DNA from: RGIG2206 sp045579085
GTDB taxonomy: Bacteria; Bacillota; Clostridia; Oscillospirales; Acutalibacteraceae
DNA: 64,000 nucleotides
Assembly: GCA_045579085.1 (NCBI GenBank)
Contig: JAZNLO010000026.1
Span: forward strand, 35,822 to 99,821
Direction of reading: 5' to 3'
Positions 7,994 to 16,815 of this stretch are shown in pieces. The notes beneath the pieces are model-generated. The model was given only the letters and a program-made list of their open reading frames with translations, did no database searches and had not been told where the DNA came from. Positions within the stretch are counted from its first letter, which is position 1. Each line of letters begins with the position of its first letter. A program made the translations under genes and the position numbers.

Positions 7994-9154
7994 TTGGCTG
8001 ACAAAAGAGATTATTATGAGGTGCTTGGCGTTGACAAAAGCGCCTCGAGCGACGAGATAAAAAAGGCTTTCCGTCAAGCCGCAAAAAAATATCATCCCGA
8101 CATAAATCCGGGCGACAAAAACGCTGAGGCTAAGTTTAAAGAGGTAAACGAGGCATATGAGGTGCTCTCTGACCAGGATAAAAAGGCTCGCTACGACCAG
8201 TTCGGCCACGCAGGTGTTGACCCTAACTACTCTGCGGGTGGCGGCGGTTTCGGCGGTGGCTTCGGCGGCTTCGACGTTGACCTCGGCGATATTTTCGGCA
8301 ACATATTCGGCGGCGGTTTCGGCGGTGGCTTCGGCGGTCAGCGCTCAAACCCCAACGCACCCAGAAGAGGGCGTGACGTTCAGGCAAACGTAACGATTTC
8401 GTTTGAAGAAGCGGCAAAGGGCTGCAAAAAGACTATAAAAATTCCCATCGTTGAAACATGCTCGGACTGTGGCGGAAATGGTGCGAAAAAAGGTACTTCG
8501 CCGTCATCCTGCCCCGCCTGTAACGGCAGAGGAACGGTTACACAGGTGCAGCGCACCCCGTTCGGACAAATGCAGACTCAACGTGCGTGTGACAGGTGCG
8601 GCGGCTCAGGTCGCATAATTGAAAATCCGTGCCCAACCTGTTCAGGCAAGGGCAGAGTGCGTCGCAACAAGGAGATTGAGGTTAATATTCCAGCTGGAAT
8701 AGACGATGCTCAGGCTATATCTCTAAACGGCTTCGGCGATGCCGGTGCAAACGGCGGTCCTGCGGGAAATCTCATCGTTTCGGTTTCTGTAAGACCGCAC
8801 CCCATCTTTGAGCGTGACGGTTATGACGTGTTCTGCGAAGTGCCTGTAACGTTCATTCAGGCAGCACTCGGTGCAGAAATTACTGTTCCAACGCTCGACG
8901 GTAAGGTGAGCTTCAAAATTCACGAGGGCACTCAGCCCGGTGACGAGTTCAAGCTCAGAGGCAGAGGAATTCAACGTCTGCGCAGCAGCAGTCGCGGCGA
9001 CCAGTACGTAAAGATTAAGGTGGAAATCCCACGCGACCTGACGGGCGAGCAGAAGAAAAAGCTTAAAGAGCTAAACGAGAGTTTCTCCGATGCAAACTAT
9101 AAGGAAAGCCGCAGCTTTTTCAAAAAGCTCAAAGACTTATTCACAGACGATTAA
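7994..9154 (+). CDS. dnaJ: Chaperone DnaJ (Hsp40)
   Basis: A 386-residue type I DnaJ. The J domain (1-70) has the HPD motif in KKYHPDINPG. A long Gly/Phe-rich region follows (about 75-120). Four zinc-binding repeats (CSDCGGNG, CPACNGRG, CDRCGGSG, CPTCSGKG) precede the C-terminal substrate-binding domains. I chose the TTG start at 7994 because the protein then begins with the family-standard ADKRDYYEVLGV and AAGGTG is well spaced before it. A GTG three codons upstream is the alternative. It is the last gene of the heat-shock operon. Confidence 0.95.
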   Translation: MADKRDYYEVLGVDKSASSDEIKKAFRQAAKKYHPDINPGDKNAEAKFKEVNEAYEVLSDQDKKARYDQFGHAGVDPNYSAGGGGFGGGFGGFDVDLGDIFGNIFGGGFGGGFGGQRSNPNAPRRGRDVQANVTISFEEAAKGCKKTIKIPIVETCSDCGGNGAKKGTSPSSCPACNGRGTVTQVQRTPFGQMQTQRACDRCGGSGRIIENPCPTCSGKGRVRRNKEIEVNIPAGIDDAQAISLNGFGDAGANGGPAGNLIVSVSVRPHPIFERDGYDVFCEVPVTFIQAALGAEITVPTLDGKVSFKIHEGTQPGDEFKLRGRGIQRLRSSSRGDQYVKIKVEIPRDLTGEQKKKLKELNESFSDANYKESRSFFKKLKDLFTDD

Positions 9155-9172
9155 GGCTTATGCACAAAAATA

Positions 9173-9208
9173 ACGGGCGTTAGTAAAAACTAACGCCCGT
9201 GATTTTTG
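9173..9208. terminator. Terminator between dnaJ and convergent gene
   Basis: ACGGGCGTTAG (9173-9183) pairs perfectly with CTAACGCCCGT (9190-9200) around TAAAAA and is followed by GATTTTT. It serves dnaJ and probably also the minus-strand gene ending at 9227. Confidence 0.9.
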
Positions 9209-9226
9209 TGTTTGTGTAATTAAAAT

Positions 9227-9658
9227 TTATTCTTTTATGTCTTCTGCTTTCTTAACAAGCTTAGTGTTAATTTCAATAACATTTTTAACCAGCAAAACAC
9301 CAAGCATTAGCGCCTCATATGCCAGACGCAACGCTATGGGTCCAAGCAGCATTATAAGCATGCCGTACAAGCCCATCCACTCTCCGTAGGAAACAACAAA
9401 GAGCATACAAAATCCAAAAACAATAGCAAACAAAGTGCCGAGCAAGTAGGTGAATTTAAGGATTTTTTCAATCAGCAAGCTTTTAAAGTTGAAAATATCC
9501 GCAACCCAGACGAAAAATTTATTCAGTTTTGGGCGCTTGCTTTCGGGTAAAACCATAACCCAAATCAAGATTGCAGCCACAAGGGCTACGAGCACACTGA
9601 TGACAATAACGAGCGTTGCATCAGGACCTGATGAAGAATAACCGCCACGACCTAACAT
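9227..9658 (-). CDS. Small membrane protein of unknown function
   Basis: A 143-residue protein I do not recognise. A Gly/Ser-rich N-terminus (GRGGYSSSG) is followed by a hydrophobic helix (about 16-38), a basic amphipathic stretch with KRPKLNKFFVWVADIFNF, and two further hydrophobic segments (about 65-90 and 95-125). It ends in a charged tail, KLVKKAEDIKE. A GGAGG-like site precedes the ATG. It stands alone between dnaJ and a tRNA. Its genuineness rests on length, start context and consistent codon use. Confidence 0.65.
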   Translation of the reverse strand: MLGRGGYSSSGPDATLVIVISVLVALVAAILIWVMVLPESKRPKLNKFFVWVADIFNFKSLLIEKILKFTYLLGTLFAIVFGFCMLFVVSYGEWMGLYGMLIMLLGPIALRLAYEALMLGVLLVKNVIEINTKLVKKAEDIKE

Positions 9659-9724
9659 AATAACCCCTCCTAAATTTTGGTTTGCATTTTTATTATAATA
9701 TCACCATAGAATTTTGTCAAATTT

Positions 9725-9770
9725 TGTGTTAGAGCGCTTCGTGCCCTCTCAGGGTTCGAGTCCCTTATTG
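9725..9770 (+). pseudogene. Possible tRNA remnant (D-arm and T-arm-like fragment)
   Basis: GTTAGAGCGCTTC resembles the 3' side of a D-arm, and AGGG-TTCGAGT-CCCT is a near-perfect T-arm. The acceptor 5' strand and a full anticodon arm are missing. It runs toward the same hairpin that terminates the opposite-strand tRNA-Arg. This looks like a decayed tRNA gene, but the fragment is short. Confidence 0.4.
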
Positions 9771-9774
9771 CATT

Positions 9775-9810
9775 AAAAAACGAGCCAGCCCGATGGGCTA
9801 ACTCGTTTTT
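9775..9810. terminator. Terminator of tRNA-Arg
   Basis: A stem of CGAG/CTCG plus GCCC-GAT-GGGC is bordered by A6 on one side and T6 on the other. It lies immediately downstream of the minus-strand tRNA and is usable on both strands. Confidence 0.8.
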
Positions 9811-9887
9811 TGGCGCGCTGGGAGGGACTCGAACCCCCGACCTTTTGGTTCGTAGCCAAACACTCTATCCGGCTGAGCTACCAGCGC
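9811..9887 (-). tRNA. tRNA-Arg (anticodon ACG)
   Basis: A 77-nt cloverleaf read on the minus strand. The acceptor GCGCTGG pairs with CCAGCGC, followed by G and an encoded CCA. The D-arm holds GCTC...GAGT. The anticodon stem TTTGG/CCAAA has loop CTACGAA, giving anticodon ACG. The T-arm GGGGG-TTCGAGT-CCCTC matches consensus. All arms pair well. Confidence 0.97.
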
Positions 9888-9986
9888 AAAATTATCGTGC
9901 CATAGTATAATAGCACATACTCTGCGCAAATGCAAGCACTTTTTGCATAATTTTTTATTCAGTCGGTCACAGCGAAAAATTTAAGC

Positions 9987-11261
9987 TCATTTGCCGCTCT
10001 TGCTGTTAAGCTCGTCGAGCGCCGTTTGAAGCACAATATCTTCATTCTCGGTTAACAGCATATAGTTCACTTCACTATCCGCTTGCGGCATCTCAACGTC
10101 AGGACTAAGTCCTATGCCGTGAATTTCCTTGCCTGATTTTGTATAAATCTTAGCAACTGTCAGGCGCACGGCGGAGCCGTCACTCAAGCCCACAGTGCTC
10201 TGCATAACACCCTTGCCGAACGTTTGAGTGCCCACCAATATTGCCTTGTTGTAATCCCTGAGCGCAGATGCAAAATACTCTGATGCGCTGGCTGTTTCGC
10301 CGTTTGTGAGCACTGCCATCGGCAAATCTATCTCTTTTTTATCCGACGATGCAAGGCTCACTCTGTTATTACCGTTATACACCGCATAGCCGATTTCGCC
10401 CTTAGGCAACAGCATATCAAGCATATCATTAGCGGCGCCAATCAGTCCGCCCGTATTGTTGCGCAAATCAAACACCAAAGCCGTTGCGCCATGCGCCACC
10501 GCATTATTGACCGCTTCCTTAAACTGTGCAACAGTTGCAGTGTTAAACGTTAAAATCTCGATGTACGCCACATCGCCAATCATATGCGAATACACACTTG
10601 TGGACACAAACTCGCCCCTTGTAACCGCGAGCTTTTTCTCTTCCTTGCCGCTGAGGACTGTCAACAAAACGTCGGTACCGTCCTCACCCCTGATATTTGC
10701 AACGCTTTCAGCATAATTTTCCTTAGTTACAGCCTTGTTTTCAACCGCCGTGATAATGTCGCCCTCTTTGATTCCAGCTTTATCTGCAGGAGAGGCAACC
10801 GACACTCTCACAACTCTCATTCCGCCCGACTCCTCGTTGTAAAAAACAGTTATACCGATGCCATAGCTTACACCCTCATTGGCGGAGATTATTTCCTCAT
10901 ACTCGTCTTTGGTGATATACGCTGAATACGGGTCGCCGAGCGCATAGATATATCCGTATGCCGCCATATCGGCAAGAACTTCTTCGTCAAGCTCGCCCGC
11001 ATCTACATATTCGCGGTTAACCAAGTCGATTACCGCCGCAAGCTTTGCCTGAGTCTTATTTCCCGTCAAGCCCTGATTGAGCGTGTTGGGCACAAACAGC
11101 AACGCAGCAACTGCGCCTGCAAGCACAAGCGCAACGCTTCTAATAACAGTGCTTACAATCTGCCCCTTGCGTTTCGTTGGCTTAGCCTGTGCCTCAACAA
11201 TATTTTCATCTACGCTCTGTTCATCAACCTCTTGTGCCGAGATGTTTTCAAATTCGTTCAT
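9987..11261 (-). CDS. S41-family carboxyl-terminal processing protease (CtpA/CtpB type)
   Basis: A 424-residue membrane-anchored serine protease. A cytosolic acidic N-terminus leads into a transmembrane helix (about 45-67). A PDZ domain (about 120-205, with DKAGIKEGDIITAVENKAV) precedes the S41 catalytic domain. The nucleophile Ser lies in NGETASASEYFASAL and the catalytic Lys in TFGKGVMQ. It acts outside the membrane on C-terminal tails. A longer frame begins at 11297, but GAGGGG spaced before the ATG at 11261 and the intervening hairpin at 11286-11318 favour the start given. It lies last in the run ftsE-ftsX-M23-M23-ctp, suggesting a role in regulated wall hydrolase processing (inference). 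Confidence 0.9.
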   Translation of the reverse strand: MNEFENISAQEVDEQSVDENIVEAQAKPTKRKGQIVSTVIRSVALVLAGAVAALLFVPNTLNQGLTGNKTQAKLAAVIDLVNREYVDAGELDEEVLADMAAYGYIYALGDPYSAYITKDEYEEIISANEGVSYGIGITVFYNEESGGMRVVRVSVASPADKAGIKEGDIITAVENKAVTKENYAESVANIRGEDGTDVLLTVLSGKEEKKLAVTRGEFVSTSVYSHMIGDVAYIEILTFNTATVAQFKEAVNNAVAHGATALVFDLRNNTGGLIGAANDMLDMLLPKGEIGYAVYNGNNRVSLASSDKKEIDLPMAVLTNGETASASEYFASALRDYNKAILVGTQTFGKGVMQSTVGLSDGSAVRLTVAKIYTKSGKEIHGIGLSPDVEMPQADSEVNYMLLTENEDIVLQTALDELNSKSGK

Positions 11262-11285
11262 TATCTTACCCCTCATCGTAAAAGC

Positions 11286-11318
11286 AACAGCCGACATATT
11301 TAAAATATGTCGGCTGTT
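11286..11318 (-). terminator. Hairpin between M23 peptidase and CtpA gene
   Basis: AACAGCCGACATAT pairs perfectly with ATATGTCGGCTGTT. Only a short T-rich stretch follows on the minus strand, so it may be a weak terminator or an mRNA-stabilising hairpin between the two genes. Confidence 0.5.
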
Positions 11319-11325
11319 AGTATGT

Positions 11326-12495
11326 TTAAAAGAATGTCATCGGGTCGATAGTACCGCCACTGGTTTTTTGAATTTCAAAATGAAGATGCGGTCCTGTGGA
11401 AGCGCCCGTTGAGCCAACATATCCAATAACCGACTGTCCCTTTGTAACCTTCGTGCCAACAGCCAACGGACCCTTTGCCTTCATATGAGCATACAGTGTA
11501 ACATAACCGTTGCCGTGGTCTATCATTACGCAGTATCCGTAGTCACCATATCTTTTGTTCAATATGATAGTTCCGCTGTCAGCCGCTACAATTTTTGCCC
11601 CGTAAATACCGCTCGACGCAATATCAATGCCCTGATGGAACTCTTTGCCGTGAACAGGGCAGATGCGGTTGCCGTATTTTTCGCTGAGCCTGTAATATCC
11701 GGGTACAGGCCAAGTAAACTTGCCGCTGCCCGTCACAGATGAGCCGCCGCTGTTTTGCTTGTTCGCTATCGCTGCGGCGAGGTCTTTCTGCATCTGAGCG
11801 TAATCTTTTTGCTTTTTCTCAAGGTTATGGATTGTGCTGTTATTTGCAGAAACAATCTTGTTTACCTGATTGTACTGCTGAGTTAATTCAATCTTTTTCT
11901 GGTCGATTACTTTTTTTGAATCAGCAAGCTCGCTCTTTCTGAGCTCAATCTCTGCCTGCTGCTTATCCAGCTTTTCAATATAATCGAGCAGCTTTTTAAG
12001 CGCATCGCTATCCCTTTTTGATATCGACTCAAGCATCTGCTGCTTTGAGAGATATTCCGCCAATCCGTCGGTGTCCGAAAGAAACTCAAGCCCTGTATAC
12101 ATAGTATTGCCTGTATACATTGCAACCAATCGCTTTTTGAAACTGTTAACGGAATTTCTCACGTCTGCCTGAGTTTGCGTTATAGCACGCTCAAGCGTGT
12201 GAATTTCGCTGTTAAGCGCATTAATCTGGCTTTGATAAAGGTCTATTTCCTTCTGAGTAGCATTAATCTGCTTATTAAGCGCAGCCTTTTGCTGCTCATA
12301 AGGTGCGTTTGCCTTTTCGAGAGCCGCTATCTCCGCCTTGAGCTGATTGCTCTGCGCCTTTGCGTCCTCAAGCTGATTTTGCAAGTCAGAAAGGCTTTCA
12401 GCAGAAACGTTGCTGACGGGTGGGCACGTGAGCGCCACAGCAAGCAACATAACAAAGCATAAAACAAAACTTAACGTGTGTCTAAAAATCTTCAT
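11326..12495 (-). CDS. EnvC-like murein hydrolase: coiled coil plus M23 peptidase
   Basis: A 389-residue exported protein. A signal peptide (about 1-32, ending near SNVSAES) is followed by a long coiled coil (about 33-245, rich in Leu, Gln, Lys and Glu heptads) and a C-terminal LytM/M23 domain (from about 265). The zinc ligands are intact: HQGIDIA supplies H and D, HGNGYVTLYAHM the third helix region and GPHLHFEI the HxH. It should therefore be an active endopeptidase, unlike E. coli EnvC. It is 45 bases downstream of a paralogue and in the same run as ftsEX, which control such hydrolases in other bacteria through the coiled coil (family knowledge; the partnership here is inferred). Confidence 0.93.
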   Translation of the reverse strand: MKIFRHTLSFVLCFVMLLAVALTCPPVSNVSAESLSDLQNQLEDAKAQSNQLKAEIAALEKANAPYEQQKAALNKQINATQKEIDLYQSQINALNSEIHTLERAITQTQADVRNSVNSFKKRLVAMYTGNTMYTGLEFLSDTDGLAEYLSKQQMLESISKRDSDALKKLLDYIEKLDKQQAEIELRKSELADSKKVIDQKKIELTQQYNQVNKIVSANNSTIHNLEKKQKDYAQMQKDLAAAIANKQNSGGSSVTGSGKFTWPVPGYYRLSEKYGNRICPVHGKEFHQGIDIASSGIYGAKIVAADSGTIILNKRYGDYGYCVMIDHGNGYVTLYAHMKAKGPLAVGTKVTKGQSVIGYVGSTGASTGPHLHFEIQKTSGGTIDPMTFF

Positions 12496-12540
12496 ACTGT
12501 TCGCCTTTCTTTAAATATTTATTCTGCCGTCAAGTAGCCC

Positions 12541-13650
12541 TTAGTTAAAATACCTCATCGGGTTTACTTTTGAGCCGTTTTTGATAACCTCAAAATGCAA
12601 ATGCGGTCCCGTAACGTTACCTGACGAACCAACGTAGCCAATAAGGGTGCCCTTGTTTACATTTGCGCCCACCTTATAAGCGCTGAGCGCCTTCATATGA
12701 GCGTAGAGCGTAACAAAGCCGTTGCCGTGGTCTATCATTATACAGTTGCCGTAGCCGCTGTAATATTTACTGAGAATAACCCTGCCGCTGTCAGCCGCAA
12801 CGATACTCTTGCCGTAAACGCCGCCGCTCTGGCAAACAATGTCGATACCGGTGTGAGAACGTCCCCAACGGGGGCCGAAGCTTGACGAAATCTTATAGCA
12901 ACCGGGCAGAGGCCAAGTGAACTGACCAGTGCCGACAATAGCGTTGCCCGACGGGGCTTGCGCATTTTTAATTGCCTGCATAATTTCTTTCTGCTCAGCC
13001 TGAATGTCGGCAAGCTCTGCGTTTTCCTTATTTATCTCGCTATTATATTTTTTAACAATAGCGTTAACCTCGTTATAAGCCACAGTAAGCTCGGCTCTTT
13101 TTTCCTTAAGCTCTTCTTCTGCAACCAAAATCTCTGCATTAGCAGCTTTTAGCTCTTCAATCGCACCGATGATTTCGGTGATGGTTTTTGTATCGTGCTT
13201 TGAAACCGATGACAAAAGCTCAGCTTTTGCGAGGAAATCGGCATAGTCCGCAGCCGAAAGTAATACCGCAAGCTCAGTGTTGCCGGTTGTGTACATTACA
13301 ACCAGACGTTGCTTTAACTGCTGCTTACCTTCCTCAAGCTGCTTTTTGCGAGCCTCTATTGTTTCCTTGCACTCTTTTATATCAGCTTCATAAAGGTCTA
13401 TCTGTGCCTGAACGTTTGCAATCTGCTTTTCGATTGCAGCCTTTTGTTGCTGATAGGGTGCGTTTTTCTTTTTTAACTCGGCTATCTTCTGTTTGATAGC
13501 ATTTGCCTCCGCCTTTGCCTGTTCAAGCTCTGTCTGATAATCGGAAATCGACTTTGCTTCGGCAACAGGCGTAAAATCTGACGGCGCAACGCATATAGTG
13601 AGCATCAAAATAATGCTCATCATCAGCGCTGTCCACTTCTTAAAGGGCAC
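12541..13650 (-). CDS. EnvC-like murein hydrolase: coiled coil plus M23 peptidase (first copy)
   Basis: About 369 residues from the GTG start chosen here. The signal peptide (FKKWTALMMSIILMLTICVA) ends near PVAEAKS. A coiled coil spans about 33-220, and the C-terminal M23 domain has HTGIDIV, HGNGFVTLYAHM and GPHLHFEV, so all metal ligands are present. The frame is open upstream to 13719, inside ftsX. The GTG at 13650 overlaps ftsX by 11 bases and places a proper signal peptide at the N-terminus, but another GTG at 13659 or ATGs downstream are possible. It is directly coupled to ftsX, making it the prime candidate for the FtsEX-activated hydrolase. It is paralogous to the next gene. Confidence 0.9.
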   Translation of the reverse strand: MPFKKWTALMMSIILMLTICVAPSDFTPVAEAKSISDYQTELEQAKAEANAIKQKIAELKKKNAPYQQQKAAIEKQIANVQAQIDLYEADIKECKETIEARKKQLEEGKQQLKQRLVVMYTTGNTELAVLLSAADYADFLAKAELLSSVSKHDTKTITEIIGAIEELKAANAEILVAEEELKEKRAELTVAYNEVNAIVKKYNSEINKENAELADIQAEQKEIMQAIKNAQAPSGNAIVGTGQFTWPLPGCYKISSSFGPRWGRSHTGIDIVCQSGGVYGKSIVAADSGRVILSKYYSGYGNCIMIDHGNGFVTLYAHMKALSAYKVGANVNKGTLIGYVGSSGNVTGPHLHFEVIKNGSKVNPMRYFN

Positions 13651-14563
13651 GGAACTCACTGCCTTCCTTTTTAAGATACTTGGCAATAGTGAAACGGCTG
13701 CCCACAAGTCCGATAACAACGCCTATAGCCGTGAAGATTCCAAACATCGCAGGTGCGATGGTACGGAACGGGATAAGCGTAAAGCCAGCCAAAGTTTCTG
13801 TAATACTTGTGCCTGCCACAGTATAAACTGCATAGAGAAGCAGCGTGGTAAATACGGCTGCAACTATGCCAAGCACTATACCCTCCACCATAAACGGCGC
13901 ACGGATAAACGAATCTGTTGCACCCACAGCCTTCATAATGCTTATTTCAAGCTTGCGGCTGTACATAGTGATGCGGATAGTGTTGCAAATGATGACCATC
14001 GCAATTATTAGCAGCAACACAATAATCCAGGTGCTTGCAAAATTAACGGTGTCTTTTATGCCAACGATTTTCTCGGCGATATCCTTCTGATGACGGACAA
14101 TATTTACTCCGTCTACCTTCTCGAGCGCCTTGACGGTTTTTTCAAACTTCGCCAAATCGGTCATATGCACTTCAGATGCATTCGGGAGCGGATTCTCACC
14201 CTCGAGGTACTCGTTAAACAGCTCCTGCTGACTGTCGTTAAGGTCCATACTGTCAAGCAAGCCCTCAAGCGCCTCGTCCTTCGGCTTGAATATAGACTCC
14301 GAGATGTTGTTCATCTTGGCAATCTTGTTTGATATTGTTTCAGCCTCAGCGTCATCAAGGTCTGTATCATAATAAACCATAACCACGTTCTGCTCCTGCA
14401 AAACGCCGAGATACTTATTAACGTTTTCGGTGAGAGCAATCGCAACGCCCATAATCAGCATACACGCCACAAGCACGCCTATCGAAGCAAGCGACATAAG
14501 ACGGTTTGCCCATACGTTTCTAAAGCCCTCTTTTACAAGATGTTTCCAGGTTCTTGCGTTCAT
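13640..14563 (-). CDS. ftsX: Cell division protein FtsX
   Basis: A 307-residue permease-like FtsX. A cytosolic N-terminus (TWKHLVKEGFRNVWANRLMS) leads to TM1 (about 22-46). A large extracellular domain (about 50-170) follows, then three TM helices in the C-terminal half, including the family segment RITMYSRKLEISIMKAVGA. FtsX pairs with FtsE to transmit ATP hydrolysis to extracellular coiled-coil peptidoglycan hydrolases. The start overlaps the ftsE stop by one base (TAATG). The gene is followed without gap by an exported coiled-coil M23 peptidase. Confidence 0.95.
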   Translation of the reverse strand: MNARTWKHLVKEGFRNVWANRLMSLASIGVLVACMLIMGVAIALTENVNKYLGVLQEQNVVMVYYDTDLDDAEAETISNKIAKMNNISESIFKPKDEALEGLLDSMDLNDSQQELFNEYLEGENPLPNASEVHMTDLAKFEKTVKALEKVDGVNIVRHQKDIAEKIVGIKDTVNFASTWIIVLLLIIAMVIICNTIRITMYSRKLEISIMKAVGATDSFIRAPFMVEGIVLGIVAAVFTTLLLYAVYTVAGTSITETLAGFTLIPFRTIAPAMFGIFTAIGVVIGLVGSRFTIAKYLKKEGSEFRAL

Positions 14564-15411
14564 TATTGCTCACCGCCCATCTTGTTGATATCGAAAATAT
14601 CATCGTCACTCTCGATTTGAACTGCCGCCTGTTCGGACTGCTCTGCCGCAGCGAAGCTGTAACCCGTTCTGTCAACAGACGGGGCTTCGGGCACAGCAAC
14701 ATCAGCAGCATTGTCTGCAACAACCATGCCGTTTTCAATCATAACAACTCTGCGTCCGAAATCCCTGACAAGCTGATGCTCGTGCGTTACCATTACAACT
14801 GTGGTGCCGCGACGGTTAATTTCAAACAAGAGGTCCACTATCTCGTAAGACATCTGCGGGTCAACGTTACCCGTAGGCTCGTCTGCGATGATAAGCGAGG
14901 GGTTGTTTATAAGCGCACGTGCAAGACCAACACGCTGCTGCTCACCGCCCGAAAGCTCGTTCGGCTTGCATCTTGCCTTTGATGCCAGTCCTACAAGATT
15001 CAGCGCATAGGACACTCTCTTTCTTATCTCCTGATTTGACGCTCCAACGATATGCATCGCAAATGCAACGTTTTCAGCAACAGTCATAGTGGGGATAAGG
15101 CGGAAGTCCTGAAAGACTATGCCCATTGTACGTCTGAGCTGAGGAATCTGACGTCGCTTAATCTTGCTGAGCTTGTAACCGCTAACGGTTACCTCGCCTG
15201 CGCTCATTTTCTCCTCGCGCATAATGAGCTTCATAAACGTGCTCTTTCCTGCGCCTGAGGGGCCAACAACAAAAACGAACTCGCCACGATTAATTTTAAG
15301 ATTAAAATCCTTTAAAGCGTGCGTGCCGTTTTTGTAATTCTTATAAACGCCGTTAAACTCTATATGTGCACGGCTGTTTGCCGATTGTGTATCAAAGCTT
15401 TTATTAGCCAT
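14563..15411 (-). CDS. ftsE: Cell division ATP-binding protein FtsE with long C-terminal tail
   Basis: A 282-residue ABC ATPase: Walker A GPSGAGKSTFMKL, signature LSGGEQQRVGLARAL, Walker B LIIADEPTGNVDP and H-loop VTHEHQLV. FtsE is normally about 225-230 residues. Here some 50 extra residues follow the ATPase fold, low in complexity and acidic (for example QIESDDDIFDINKMGGEQ). The function is cytosolic ATPase of the FtsEX complex controlling wall hydrolysis. It is the first gene of the module. The tail is probably disordered and could be a binding segment (inference). Confidence 0.95.
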   Translation of the reverse strand: MANKSFDTQSANSRAHIEFNGVYKNYKNGTHALKDFNLKINRGEFVFVVGPSGAGKSTFMKLIMREEKMSAGEVTVSGYKLSKIKRRQIPQLRRTMGIVFQDFRLIPTMTVAENVAFAMHIVGASNQEIRKRVSYALNLVGLASKARCKPNELSGGEQQRVGLARALINNPSLIIADEPTGNVDPQMSYEIVDLLFEINRRGTTVVMVTHEHQLVRDFGRRVVMIENGMVVADNAADVAVPEAPSVDRTGYSFAAAEQSEQAAVQIESDDDIFDINKMGGEQ

Positions 15412-15448
15412 TACTGTTTCCGTCCTTAGTTATGTATAAACGCAAATT

Positions 15449-16525
15449 TTAATATTTGGTGGGGTTAGACTTAAGATACTTCTTAACCATAAGGGCAATC
15501 TTGAACACGATAGCGTGGTCAAACTCACGAAGGTCAAGTCCTGTGAGCTTCTTGATTTTCTCAAGTCTGTAAACCAACGTGTTGCGGTGAACAAAAAGTC
15601 TGCGTGAGGTTTCGGAAACATTGAGGTTGTTCTCAAAGAACTTCTGGATTGTAAACAATGTTTCCTGGTCAAGACTATCTATTGAACTATGCTTGAACAC
15701 TTCGCGCAAGAAGGTCTCGCACAAGGTTGTGGGCAGCTGATAGATAAGTCTTGCTATACCGAGATTGTCATAGCTTACTATAACCTTCTCAGTGTCAAAC
15801 ACCTTGCCAACCTCAAGCGCAACCTGTGCTTCCTTGAATGAACGTGCAAGGTCCTTTATGCCCTCGATAACGCTGCCGATTCCCACAACTGCGTGAGTGT
15901 AGAACTCGCCTGCAAGCGTGTCAACTATTGAGCGTGCAAGCTGCTCTAAATCCTTTGTTTCGATTCCCGCGCGGGTTTCCTTAACAACAGCAATATCGGA
16001 TTCATTTATAGATATAACAAAGTCTTTGTTTTTGTCGGGGAAGAGGTTCTGGATAATGTCATACACCGATACATCGCCCTTACTTGCAGTTCTTACAAGC
16101 AGGACAACTCGGTTTGTATCGTTATTGAAATGCAGCTCGCGAGCCTTCAGGTAAATATCTCCCGAAAGAACATTGTCAAGTATTACGTTCTTGATGAAAT
16201 TGATGCGGTCATACTTCTCGTCATAGAACAGCTTGATGTTTGACAGCGCTATCGCAAGCAAATCTGCATACTTAACTGCCTGCGGGTCTACGCCCTCAAC
16301 AAAAAGAATGTAGTCATTGAGGCCTGATGTGCCAAAGGCTTTGTATGTATACGAGCCCTTTGTAAACGCCTCTTTACCTATCGGCGCAGTAATGTTATGC
16401 ACCTCACCGATTCTTCCGAGATTGCTGCACGAAATAACGGTAAAGCTTTCGTCCATAACACCGATTGTGCGGTCAATAGCCTCTCTCATCTGATGAACTA
16501 TCCCCTGAAATAAACGATTTGACAT
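15449..16525 (-). CDS. PucR/CdaR-type transcriptional regulator
   Basis: A 358-residue protein whose C-terminus carries the PucR helix-turn-helix: NLNVSETSRRLFVHRNTLVYRL followed by a motif of the type LTGLDLREFDHAI. The middle part (about 130-270) fits the GGDEF-like domain common in CdaR relatives, and the N-terminus may be a sensor domain. Ligand and targets are unknown. The frame extends upstream to 16636, but AGGAGATGTCAGA before the ATG at 16525 and the AT-rich sequence upstream support the start given. It is the only gene on this strand between ftsE and the divergent M16 genes, so it may regulate those or itself. Confidence 0.85.
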   Translation of the reverse strand: MSNRLFQGIVHQMREAIDRTIGVMDESFTVISCSNLGRIGEVHNITAPIGKEAFTKGSYTYKAFGTSGLNDYILFVEGVDPQAVKYADLLAIALSNIKLFYDEKYDRINFIKNVILDNVLSGDIYLKARELHFNNDTNRVVLLVRTASKGDVSVYDIIQNLFPDKNKDFVISINESDIAVVKETRAGIETKDLEQLARSIVDTLAGEFYTHAVVGIGSVIEGIKDLARSFKEAQVALEVGKVFDTEKVIVSYDNLGIARLIYQLPTTLCETFLREVFKHSSIDSLDQETLFTIQKFFENNLNVSETSRRLFVHRNTLVYRLEKIKKLTGLDLREFDHAIVFKIALMVKKYLKSNPTKY

Positions 16526-16815
16526 TCTGACATCTCCTATCAAAACTTTGTTGTATTTTTTATGAAAAATGATAACAAACTGGGCATTATGTAAATCTAC
16601 AGTATTCATTTTACACAAAGACTCGTCTTTTTTCAAGTGTAAATTATCAAAAAAAGCAAAAAAAGTTACAAAATGATTACAAATTTACGGTTTGTTCATT
16701 TAAAAGTTTAAAATTGGAAGAAAAATTACAATATAATGTTGTCTTAATCAGGCAAATTGTGGTATCATAATAATGTATATCCAGATAGTTTGCAGAAAAG
16801 GAGAATCTGCTTTTT
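16526..16815. promoter_or_regulatory. AT-rich divergent promoter region
   Basis: 290 bases without a gene, between the PucR-type regulator and the M16 genes. TATAAT at 16732-16737 and TATCAT near 16763 are possible -10 elements for the plus-strand operon, but no convincing -35 is seen. No riboswitch was recognised. Confidence 0.35.
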
